Positions 9,931 to 19,886 of a DNA stretch of 64,000 nt are shown here, piece after piece. A program made the position numbers and the translations under genes. The first letter of the stretch is position 1. Each line of letters begins with the position of its first letter. Below the pieces are notes generated by a model, which did not search any database, had not been told where the DNA came from, and saw only the letters and a list, made by a program, of their open reading frames with translations. Location: contig JAJFPB010000001.1 in NCBI GenBank assembly GCA_020881915.1, positions 2,294,001 to 2,358,000 of the forward strand. Reading direction: 5' to 3'. The stretch comes from Paramyrothecium sp. XJ0827. Taxonomy: Eukaryota; Ascomycota; Sordariomycetes; Hypocreales; Stachybotryaceae.

Positions 9931-12801
9931 ATGAGCGCGAAGGCATCGGTAACTGCGCTGCTCGTGAGCCTCTTAGCTTCGGGGGTGGCAGCAATCAGCA
10001 TCACCCCGACGGACAACGCCGATCAGCTGTCCGCCGTGCTCTTCCGGAGCGTTGAATTCATCCCGAGTGACCAGATGCTCTCGCCGGGACAGCTGAGCGC
10101 CGGAACCTTTACCGATGGCCCTCTCGGCCTTGGCAACGGCGCCATCCTCACCACTGGGCTCGCAGCCGGGGCTGCACCCGGCAGCACTGAGCACCGCCTC
10201 AACCCGAGCAACTTCGGCGTCTGCAGCAATGACAACCTAGAGGAGACGAGCTTCAGTGTGTCTTTCAGCGATGTGTCCACTCGGTACAGGTCCAAGATCA
10301 AGATCAACTACATCTTTGCTTCGGACGCGGAACAGGGGTAAGTCTGGAGTATCGAGGACTGCAGCGACATTTTCTGACTGGCATTGCTAGAATCCCCTTT
10401 TCCCGAGCAGTGATTCTCTTCAACCCAAAATTCACTGGCGAGAGTCCCATCACCGAGAACATTGCCAAGGACCGGGACGGAAATGATCTCACATCTGTAT
10501 CACCCGAGTTCCTGGATAGCAACGCGGTCAAGCCGCCCCTGAGCGGGACTTCTTACAAGCGCTCGACAGGCCTCCAGTCGTTTGTCATTCAGACAGACAA
10601 GTCGTATAATTCTGCCTTCGAGGGACAGCCAAACCAACAGATGATGTTCTTCGTTGTCTGCAGCAGCGCGGACGCTACCAAGGACTCCGCATTGCTCTTC
10701 AACATTGAAGAATGCGACTCGTGCACTCTCGGCCGTCAGCCACAGGCAGCCTTGGTTCAGCCTCCATCAACCTCCGGCGCCGGACTGGTACGTGCGTCTA
10801 CGACCCCAGTGGTCTATGCCTCTAGTGTAAGTGCAATCAAGGCTCGTCAACGGTTCCGAAAGGTTGAAACTAATCACACAATACGCAGGTGCCTACGCCA
10901 GTTCTCCCAACCCCGACCAGGGCTGCTGTTGCTCCATTAAACCAACCCATTATTGGACGTTATGAGTCCGCCGGTTGCCTCGGGTCCACCGCTGGCTTCC
11001 CTACCTTCACGGAGGTTGGCCGCAATGACCTGATGACCCCAAATCTTTGCATTGAGATGGCGAATGGCAGGAACTTCGTCGGAGTCTTCGACACGTAGGT
11101 ACCAGTTTGTATCAAGGAGTCCAGTATAACGATTAACAAGAGATTAGGACTTGCTATGCTGCCGATTCTGTTGACACCACGTTGCCGGCCGAGCCCGGAG
11201 TTTGCAACCTTCCCTGCCCTGGTAACCGCTCAGCTTTATGCGGCGGGAGGCGAGCTGCCCTGAAGCGATCCGCCATCCGGCGTCGTGCTGCACCTGCAGA
11301 TGCTTTCCTCACGCTCTACAGGCTCAACTTCCCACGAGGTCCTGGAGGCGTCACATACTGGCCCCAACCCAATGAGCCCGGCAAAGAGCAGGGCAAGGAG
11401 CAGGGTAAGGGACAGGGTGGTCCTGAAAAGGGTGGTCCTGAAAAGGGTGGTCCTGAAAAGGGTGGTCCTGAAAAGGGTGGTACTGAAAAGGGCGGTCCTG
11501 AAAAGGGTGGTCCTGAAAAGGGTGGTACTGAAAAGGGCGGTCCTGAAAAGGGTGGTACTGAAAAGGGCGGTCCTGAAAAGGGCGGTCCTGAAAAGGGTGG
11601 TCCTGAAAAGGGTGGTCCTGAAAAGGGTGGTCCTGAAAAGGGTGGCAAGTTCGGTGGCAAGGAAGATGGTCAACGACCTGGACAAGACAAGGAGCACGTC
11701 ACCGAGGACAAGGAGCACGACCCCAAGGATAAGGCGCATGGCCCCGAGGGTAAGGAGCATGGCCTGAAAGATGAGGAACATGATCATGAAGACAAAGAGC
11801 ACGGCCACCACCAGGGAGACAAGGAACATGGTCACCACCATGAGGAAGACAAAGAAGAGGGCCACGATCATGAAGAAGAGAAGGATCACGGCCATCACCA
11901 CGAGGGAGACAAACACCACGGCCAACCCAAGGTCACAACCGCCGTGAAGCCAACCCCTGTCAGCACCGAGGCCGCGCACGTCACCACCATTGAGTACCTG
12001 GTCGTCGACCCCGTCCACAAGCACGCCCTCGTCACTACCCAATACTGCACCACCATCACCTACCACAAGTGCGAGGCCTGCAAGGAGCAGCACGTCCCCG
12101 AAGTCCCCATGACCACCGCCAAGGTCGAGTGCCACCGCTGCGGCAAGCACGGCGAGGATTACGCCATCATCACCGGCCCCGTAGCCGCCCTCGAGACTGG
12201 GCTGCCCGGCAAGCACCAGAAGGGTGCGGAGCACGCCGAAAAGGAGCACGCTGACAAGGAGCATGCTGGCAAGGAGCATGCTGGCAAGGAGCACGGTGCC
12301 CATGAGGACGACAAGGACAAGGCGAAGAATGGCCACCACGAGGCGGACTCCCAGGGCTACCCGGGCAAGCCCGCTGGTGGAAAGCCCTCGAGCGAAGGCG
12401 TTCCACCACCCAAGGGCCACGACGATAAGGACGCGTCGCCCAAGGGTCAGAAGGAAGCCAGCAGCTCGGCTGGCAACCCCCACGGCGCCACAGACAGCAA
12501 GGCCAGCCCCAACGCCAACGACGCGCATTCAAAGCAGGCCGGCTCGGGATCCGATGCCTCATCCGGCAAGCAAGGAAGCGGCCAGTCGTCCAACAACCAA
12601 GCCGGTTCCAGCAGCGCTGGACAGCAGGGACAGCAGGCAGGATCCAATAAGGTCGAGGGAGCCGCTGCCCCCAGCCACGCTCTCTACGCTCCCAACGGCC
12701 AGGTCTCCGGCCATGCCACCGTTTCTGGTGGCCATGGCGCGATGGACACTCTCTGCGTCGGCTTCATGCTCGCGATGGGAGCTATGGCGGTGTTCTGGTA
12801 G
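9931..12801 (+). CDS. WSC-domain, repeat-rich GPI-type cell-surface protein
   Basis: Four exons join in phase: 9931-10337, 10391-10826, 10889-11094 and 11148-12801, giving 900 aa. Order of parts: signal peptide (about 1-21, ending GVAA); a beta-rich globular domain (about 22-260, motifs such as INYIFASDAEQG and FFVVCSS) resembling fungal choice-of-anchor-type domains; a Ser/Thr/Pro linker; and a WSC carbohydrate-binding domain (about 303-385, starting GRYESAGCLG, ending CPGNRSALCGG). Then come 15 perfect pentapeptides GGPEK/GGTEK (residues 440-514), a Lys/Glu/His-rich stretch (KEHG, GHHHE), a short Cys-containing module with CxxC pairs, a Gly/Ser/Asn/Gln-rich stalk, and a C-terminal hydrophobic tail (LCVGFMLAMGAMAVFW) typical of GPI anchoring. 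A wall-attached or wall-sensing protein is likely. The binding target is unknown. Confidence 0.82.
11416..11640 (+). repeat. 15-bp coding tandem repeat, 15 copies
   Basis: Unit GGTGGTCCTGAAAAG repeated 15 times inside the last exon of the WSC protein gene. It encodes GGPEK, with three copies varied to GGTEK (CCT to ACT). The near-perfect identity at DNA level, including the synonymous third positions, points to recent expansion and probable length variation between strains. Confidence 0.95.
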
Positions 12802-13223
12802 ATTCCAACTTGAGGAAGCCAGCGGGGTGAGGAGGTTACCATCTACCTTTCTGACGTCGAGCGGCTCGAGTCTGTATATACACATATTCATTCTTGCCTT
12901 CCGTTGCTCGGAGGCATACTTTCGCAACCATTTGTATTAGATTACGTCGCAGATGCAGTGATACTATATAAGATCTCATAACCGATTCCTTGTAGCCCGA
13001 AAGTGATGGGCCTGAACACCTGGTACCTTGCAGCACACGGAATGAAATGTCTGTCTTAAGTTGATTCCAGGAACCTCCAAGTCAAAGCATTCGAAACTTA
13101 TCCTCGTTTATCTGACGAAAACTCCAACTAACCAACATCAGCAAAACAAAAAGAAAAAAAGACTAAATTGATCAATGTATCTAAACTCATGATGACTGTT
13201 CTTTCCTTTGCATCCGTTCTGGT
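12802..13223. other. Convergent intergenic region
   Basis: 3' flanks of the WSC protein (+) and the single-pass membrane protein (-). An A-rich stretch lies near 13140-13165. No other signal was seen. Confidence 0.5.
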
Positions 13224-14387
13224 TTACGGGGAGCGCACGGTTGCCAGCAAGTCAGCCTCCCACTCCTCCCAACTCCTGTAATCCGTCTCATCCCTCTCCT
13301 CAATGGTCTCGGGCTCCTGCCTCCCCGGTTCTTCCTCATCCCTACCACCCGTGAGTACCGAGTAGCGAGAAGACGCCGGTCGTTGTGGTTCGACAGCGGC
13401 GGCCTCAAGCTCTGCCCGGGCCCCAACGCCGTCAGGAACACTTAGGCCGCTGCGAGAACCAGGCTTTGCAAAGATAGGATGCTCTCGCATATCCGGCACC
13501 TCTGGGGAAACAGGCCCTGTGTTGTTATGATCGACCTCCACGGCTGGCTCGCTTGAAGGGGTCTGCTCGGGCGTCTCCCCAGTTGTTGCACCGGCGTCTT
13601 GAGGAGGGTCACCACGGCTAGATTCCTCAGCCACGACAGTGTTCGAAGAGGTCTCCATGGAGTTATTGGAATTCTCTTTCGGAAGGGAGGGGTCAGGAAC
13701 CTTGGCCGCAAGGCGGTTGATGATAGTAGCATGCTGGAACTGCCTGTCGAGTGACACTGGGGGGTTGGACTTTGTCTTGCTGGACATGACAAGTCCGCCA
13801 ACGTTTTGGCATAGACAGCGAACCACAGTCTCGGGAAACCGGCGAAGGAAGCGCCCGATGCTGCGAAAGCTCTCCTTGACCTCGGCGGGCCGTCTCTTCA
13901 TGTCGACCAGGATAACGAGTATGAAGGCACCAAGGAAGAATGCAAACAGGCCGTAGATGATGAATTGGGTTCCTGGGGTGCCATCAACTTCCCAGACGCT
14001 GTTCGTGACGTTCGCCGGATCAGACACGTCTGCTTTGTCGATAGGAGTAGCGGTTGCGCTCGGGGTCGGAACTGTGGAGTTCACGACAGTGGTAGTGGAA
14101 GAAACAAGGGAGGAGATATTTGGGATCCGGGCGAGAGCAGGAGCAGAGGTGCTCGAGGGCTTGAGCCCCTGGATCCGCGTTGAGAGGGTCGTTGCGACGA
14201 TGGCAACAGAGGACACCGCAGCGGCAGAGGTCGGCAGAACGGCTGCTGGGAGAGGCCCAGGCAATGGATGGCCGATAGGCGGAGGATGAATCTGAGGAGC
14301 CATGGTCGACGCTGGTTTTGCCACGAGTTTAGACACAAGTGTGGTTGTGAACTGAGCACTAGCGCTGATGATCGGAACGACTCGCAT
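13224..14387 (-). CDS. Putative single-pass membrane protein, unknown function
   Basis: A 387-codon reading frame. Residues 1-130 are rich in Ser, Thr, Ala and Pro, as in O-glycosylated extracellular stalks. One strong transmembrane segment lies at about 142-166 (IIYGLFAFFLGAFILVILVD), followed by the basic stop-transfer motif MKRRP. The remaining roughly 220 residues are polar, Pro/Glu/Ser-rich and probably cytoplasmic and disordered, ending in the acidic motif DETDYRSWEEWEADLL. No known domain was recognised. The layout (stalk, TM, disordered tail) recalls fungal wall-stress-sensor-like proteins, but no WSC or Cys-rich head is in this exon. The 5' end is doubtful: an in-phase splice from an upstream open stretch (14501 to 14389) is possible, in which case the head domain lies in exons beyond 14501. 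Confidence 0.6.
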   Translation of the reverse strand: MRVVPIISASAQFTTTLVSKLVAKPASTMAPQIHPPPIGHPLPGPLPAAVLPTSAAAVSSVAIVATTLSTRIQGLKPSSTSAPALARIPNISSLVSSTTTVVNSTVPTPSATATPIDKADVSDPANVTNSVWEVDGTPGTQFIIYGLFAFFLGAFILVILVDMKRRPAEVKESFRSIGRFLRRFPETVVRCLCQNVGGLVMSSKTKSNPPVSLDRQFQHATIINRLAAKVPDPSLPKENSNNSMETSSNTVVAEESSRGDPPQDAGATTGETPEQTPSSEPAVEVDHNNTGPVSPEVPDMREHPIFAKPGSRSGLSVPDGVGARAELEAAAVEPQRPASSRYSVLTGGRDEEEPGRQEPETIEERDETDYRSWEEWEADLLATVRSP

Positions 14388-15514
14388 TGCTGGACAACAG
14401 ACGGAAGCTCTTCAAAAGTCGGTTAAATTTGTGTTCTCAAGTTTCAGAATCATGTCGAAGAGGGAAGAAGATGGGGAACACGGTGAAGCAGAGCAAACAC
14501 CTGACTTGATGAAACTTTGCAACTTGCTTCCAACATCGTCTGAGGCCCAACCAAAGCCCAATAGAAAAGCTTCGTTGAGGCCATTTTGAGAAGCCGCAAG
14601 GGTGCTGAGAAAACTATCTTTCTGTTTCTCCCTCTTGAAGAAACCTAAAGGGCTGCCCGTGGAGGTGCCAGCGGGGGCACTCGTCAAGAAGAACAGCAAA
14701 GGTATATGCACAGCTTGTTTTGAAGTTGAGCACGAAAGTCTGGCAGCAAGCACGTCCTTTCTTCTCTTGTTGGGGATATCAAAGGCGAATTGAGCACCTC
14801 CTCCCGCTGCAATGGGAGTAACTGAATTTGGAGTTCCCGAATTCAAGACGACAGCGTAGGAAGTGGTCTGCTGAGCGGATCATCACCCTTGGTCATAATG
14901 GTTGGGCGCTGGCGCCCTGATCTGCCGTCGGCCGGCCTTTTGGTTACTGTGCAGGACGATGCCTCTTGTATTCTAGCATCGTATCAAAGATCATCACCAT
15001 CTGGCCATAAACCCGCTTGAGCTTATCGTGTAGTAATGGAAAGTGTTGGGGTTGCATTAATGTACCTGCTACTGATAATGTTCGCTTCCAAATAATCCAG
15101 CTCGAATCACCCGAGGCCCCCAATGGCGCCTATACAATAATATACATGGCTGATCTCGTGCATATCATAACTCTTAAGTCGTTTGGCGTTTCAGTCGTTA
15201 GCTCCTTGTCTCGGCTGGCTGCAAGCCGCAGCGCTATCCCCGTACATGTCCCGATAATCCACATACTACCTGGGTGTTAATAATTTATCTCGGCTTCGTT
15301 CGTGGCATAGTACCCAGAGATGCTTGGCTCTACTGTTCAGTGGAATAGAGAGCTGTGCATAAGCTTTCAGCGTTGCGTGTAACCTGCCACCTCCTATGCT
15401 TTTCTCGGCGTATCATGCTGCGAAGTGTATTCTCAAAGTTTTCGGCGCTTCGGTCTTTTAAAGCTTGAAATTTTCAAACCAAGCGCAGATCGTAATTCTC
15501 GGTGATGGTGCGTA
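14388..15514. other. Intergenic region with a possible missed upstream exon
   Basis: On the minus strand about 14870-14501 is open in the same frame as the membrane protein gene and could join it through a 111-nt GT-AG intron (14390-14500). It contains the hydrophilic motif FDIPNKRRKDVLAARL. It has no in-frame ATG, so it would need a further first exon that was not found. The rest of the interval shows nothing recognisable. Confidence 0.3.
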
Positions 15515-17468
15515 TCAAGGCACGATAAACTCGTCAATGTTGACCCTTTCGAAGTAACTGATGTGACCAAACTCCACCCAATACTGCGCCAGTCGATCCG
15601 AGCTAACAAGGATAAGTTGACTCTTAATGTATTTCTCTGCAGTTTTGGTCAGTATAATCGTTGACTAGCTACTTGCAGAGAGACTTGCCGCTCATAAATC
15701 CGGTAGCCGCAATGTGGCCTTTGCTGTGCACAACTCTGGCACCCATGAATGGAGGGTCCGAGGCAACACCCACGAATCCATCTGGACCGAGGTCTTCCGC
15801 CACAAATGTGTACTCGCCTCGAGGTACATTAGGATCACCAGTTAATTTGATGCCCTCCAGTCGACCCCTGTACAAGCGGGCTTCTGTCTTGCGGCGCTCC
15901 CACTGCTCATCCGTCTCGAGTGCTTCACGGTGGAGGCCCAGCTCTTCGTCCGTAGCAGGTTCATCGTCGGGTTGGTTAACCAGCAGGAACTCACAACCAT
16001 GGCCGCTATAGTCACCAACCCAGATGCCTCGCCATGGCTTCGTGGGTGTCGGTGTGTAAAGGGCGGGGTCCAAGGTGGAGTAGGTCGAGACCTCTTCACC
16101 GAGGTGGACGCCAACGCCACCACCAGCAACTACGCCGTCACCTGCAGCCAAACCCCTGAACAGCCCGGCAACGCCATCCGTCTGGCCAAGGAGATTCAAT
16201 GACGGAGATCCAGGCAATTCCATCCATTGCCGAATACGGAAGGCGTGGTCGCAAACCTGGGACCTGCGTCTGGGTCGATCATACGGTGACAGGGCTGAGA
16301 GATCTCCGCCAAGCCCGGAAACATTGGTGTGGGCCGGCACACAGGGAGGAGGCCATACATAGTCGTACGGGAAACCCTTTGCAAATTTTTCATCGGCCGT
16401 CGTCGGGTCAAGCGGCCGGGTTAGCATAAAGTTGCTGTGTACGAAGTTTTGGTGGTCCCCGAGTCTCATGGGAATTTCTTCGGCGAAGCGGTTACCGTCG
16501 GGCCGTGCTCCCTGGCTGGTGCCACCTGCAAGGTCGTGGCCATCCCCGATCCCGAAATGCAGGACAGGTTTGTCGAGATGCAGCTTGACGGCAGGGTTGA
16601 AAGTATGAATAATAACGTCGCTGTCTGCGCTCCATTGCTGAAAAGTGGTCCTCTTGGTGATGGCGAGCAGTTGGTAACCTTCGATGCAACCCCGACGTTG
16701 GTCGAAGCGGGCAATGATAATTCTGCCCGTAAGATCGCGGTCGGAAAACCAGATTTTGTATTTGGGAAGGAACCAAAGTCTGTCGTGGGCGACGTAGAGA
16801 TCACGGTACGATGCGGATGGCCCGGTGCTTGAGACCGGGGTGTGGACGTTTTGTTGCACAAACTGCTGCCATATAAGGTCGGAAAAGGCGTACTGCCGAA
16901 GGGCTTGGCACGTAGCAGAGACTGCGGCAAGATCAAGAGGGTCGAGGTGTGAGTAAATAGCAAGAATCAGTTCGGGAGGGAGAGTGAGCAGGGGAGAAAT
17001 GAAACCCCGTGGTCTTCCACCCGAGGTGCCAGAGATGAGAACTGATGACGACGAAGTCCATGGCGATTGTACCGGGAACTGCAACGGGGGCGTAGAGTCT
17101 GCTAAACGAGCTCTGTCAGAATGCAAGGCATTTGCATCATGACTTGGCATGTTGAAGAGCTTTGGCCGGCGGCTGTAAGTGTCGCCGGCGACGTCGTTGA
17201 CGATGGAGATGTTGCTCTCGTTTTCGGGGTCGAGACGCCCGTAGTTGTTGGGCGATGTCACGGCCAGAGTGGGAACAAAGGGCAGCTGCTCAGGTTGCCG
17301 GCTTTGGGTGTCCCGGGGGTCGACGGGACGGTCGGAGGCAGCGCCGCCTGTGTGAGCAGCAGATGCGGAGGCTGATAATGATGACGATGCTAAGACTGAG
17401 GTTGAGGTTGAGGGATGCAATGAGGACGACGTGCCAGGGAATTCTATCCCGGCCGAATCGGCAGCCAT
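15515..17468 (-). CDS. F-box protein (FBXO31/Cyclin-D1-binding-domain-like)
   Basis: Probable substrate adaptor of an SCF ubiquitin ligase. Two exons: 17468-15689 and 15636-15515, 633 aa. The intron (15637-15688, 52 nt) begins GCAAGT rather than GT. Reading through it gives an early stop after MSGKSLCK, whereas splicing continues in phase as MSEKYIKSQLI and ends with a conserved-looking C-terminus (LAQYWVEFGHISYFERV, then NIDEFIVP). Residues 1-155 are Ser/Pro-rich and disordered. The F-box is at about 157-205 (LTLPPELILAIYSHLDPLDL). The large C-terminal domain starts at WFLPKYKIWFSDRDLTGRI and includes WRGIWVGDYSGHGCEF. It resembles the FBXO31-type domain of fungal F-box proteins; that assignment is from memory of the family and is less certain than the F-box itself. 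Confidence 0.85.
15637..15688 (-). other. GC-AG intron in the F-box gene
   Basis: 52-nt intron with a 5' site GCAAGT, a 3' site CTGCAG and a weak branch candidate (ACTGACC). It is the only placement seen that joins the 599-codon first exon in phase to the downstream reading frame ending in IDEFIVP. Confidence 0.75.
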
Positions 17469-17528
17469 GGCGGGCCTAAGACTTAACTTTATTTTGTTTC
17501 GGGGCCAGAGACTTAACCATCAGAAATG

Positions 17529-17590
17529 GTCAGGTAGGTCAGGTCAGGTCAAGTCAGGTCAAGTCAAGTCAGGGCAGGGCAGGGCAAGGC
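17529..17590. repeat. Degenerate pentamer array (AGGTC/AAGTC/AGGGC)
   Basis: About a dozen imperfect 5-bp units, starting 60 bp upstream of the F-box start codon on its promoter side. Units drift from AGGTC to AAGTC to AGGGC, as expected for slippage followed by point mutation. Confidence 0.8.
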
Positions 17591-17877
17591 GTGTTGTGGC
17601 AGGTAATGCAATGCATGCAATGGCCCCCGTGGGGAGCAAGGAAATGGATGTTTGTCACTTTTTGGTAGCACTGGCTGGGCCGTCGGGTTACGAGCAGATC
17701 CAAGGTTGCATGAGAACCATTCGATCGTGAGCCAAAAGTGCCGAGCCGTGCGTAATTGATTCGAGAGCGAGGCGTAGGTTGGACCAAAGTCCAAGTGGGT
17801 TCTCGGCGGTGGGGATCGGAGGAGACTCGCCAAAGCAGGTCGTGCAGCCCCGGATGGAGTGCGTAATGTAATGTAAC

Positions 17878-17957
17878 TTAGTAAGGCAAGGTAAGGTAAG
17901 GTAAGGTAAGGCAAGGTGAGGTAGTGTGCAGCGCAGTGCAGCGCAGTGCAGCGCAGG
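17878..17957. repeat. GGTAA/GGCAA pentamer array followed by a 10-bp repeat
   Basis: Roughly eight copies of GGTAA or GGCAA (17878-17922) run straight into three copies of the decamer GCGCAGTGCA (about 17930-17957). Two adjacent arrays with different periods sit about 400-490 bp upstream of the F-box gene. Confidence 0.8.
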
Positions 17958-18599
17958 GAGTGTTAAGTGAGGCAAGGTGATGTACTGTAATGTAATGCAG
18001 AGGTAATGAATGGTCAGGTGTAATGTCAGTGTGTATGGTTGGTAGGGCAGAGGCAAGGCGAAACAGCTACATTGGCTGCTCGATGACTTGGCGACGAGAC
18101 CAAGGGAGGGAGGGAGCCCAGGCCAAGCCGATCAAGACCGAGACCTTGATGGCTGAGAGCTCAGGCCAGCTCCAGGCCACTGAACCGCACTGCACTGCAA
18201 CGCCTGCACCCGTTTTGCCTTGCCGCGTTGTATCCGGCCGGTGAGATGATGCAATGCAATGTGGTCCAGCCCAACTTTCCGAGCGAACCCCCTAGCCTCG
18301 AGTTGAGTTGTCCTCAAACAACCTAACGGGCCAATGCATGCGGGCTTCGGCAGACACCCATGCGCATGCTGCTGCCGTAGCTGGCGGGCTGGCAGGAACG
18401 TCCTTTGCTGAGCTGAGTTAGTGGCCAAGCCAAAACGTGCGAGGGGAAATGCTACAGGTATAGACCCTGCAAGACAGAGTGAGGAGGGTGATGGTTGTGG
18501 AGAAGGGCAAGGAATCGATGTGGAGGAACAAAAGAGCTTGACTTTCGGGGGGAGAAGATAAGGCAAGGAGGTACAGGCAGTAGTAGTTAGTTAGTACCT

Positions 18600-18695
18600 G
18601 GTTGGTAAGGTAAGGTGAGTCAGGTACCGTGAGGAAGGTAATGAGAAGGTAAGGTAAAGGTAAGGCAAAGTAAGGCAAGGTACTTTACCTCACTA
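18600..18695. repeat. Second GGTAA-type pentamer array, degenerate
   Basis: Imperfect GGTAA/GGCAA/AGTAA units, the same motif as the array near 17.9 kb, ending in the inverted form TTACC at about 18684. The family also appears at 55313-55333 as CCTTACCTTACCTTA. Confidence 0.7.
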
Positions 18696-19587
18696 GTACC
18701 TTCAGGTAGGCATGGACCGGAAAGCGACCAAAAGTTTGTCCCCGTTGTCCCCAGCCGCTGTATTCAAGCGGCTTATCCTTGGTCAAAAGAAAGAAAACAA
18801 AAAATGATGACAGCGTATCGATCGGGTATGCAAGACCTAGACCCGGCACGGGATGCCAAAGGAGATGCAGCCGGGCGCTTCAACAGACGGATAGCACACC
18901 GTCGAGGTGAAAGAGACGTCGGGTTCAAATAAGCAACGAAACAACCCACCCACCCACCAATGATCTAGCCATCATCCATCACCGATTCCTTGGCTTTAAC
19001 AGCCGACCGGGGGAACGGATTGGTGCCCTGCTTTTCTTCCCTCCACGGGCTAACGGGGATCGGGATTCTGCCATCGCAGCACCCGATAGCGGGTGGCGGC
19101 CACTTGACATGGAAGCAATTGGACAATGCTCTGCTTGTGGCACTGCGGCTGATCAGCATGCCGTCAGTCTATCCGAGACTGGACTACATCACGGAACGAC
19201 GAGACGTCGTCCCCCCGGTTCGCTGCTCTGCCACATGCTTTCCCCTATCGGACAGCACGACGGAGACAGCGCAGCCGCGGCAGTTGTGGTGGGCTACACA
19301 CACGTACATGTAGATCATGAGAGTGCTTTCCCGGCATGTCCATCATCAGCGCGCGCATCCACAGTTCGGTCCCAGAAACGGCATGCAATGCAGTTGACAT
19401 AAAGTAAGATAGTCAACTGAACTTCCGAATCTAACGTTACTTTGAGATTGAACCTGCCCTGTCCGCTGCGTGGCTCGCCCTCCATCTCACTGACCGCCCC
19501 TCCATCCCATCTCGCTCGCCCAGGCTGCTGAATTTAGACACGATACCCTGTCAGCCTGTCAGGTTGTGTCCCCCCAGCCCTGTCCTG

Positions 19588-19886
<299 letters not shown>

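Larger units (their letters stand above)
17469..19587. other. Gene-poor F-box upstream region with short-period arrays
   Basis: Presumed promoter side of the F-box gene. Contains the degenerate pentamer and decamer arrays listed separately. The reading frames across it follow the repeat composition and none looks like a gene. Confidence 0.5.

Noticed and set aside
11236..12528. 430-codon minus-strand frame opposite the WSC protein exon
   Set aside because: It is the antisense shadow of the GGPEK repeats and the Lys/Glu-rich stretch (giving FRTTLFRTT runs). The plus strand has a signal peptide, WSC domain, phased introns and GPI tail.
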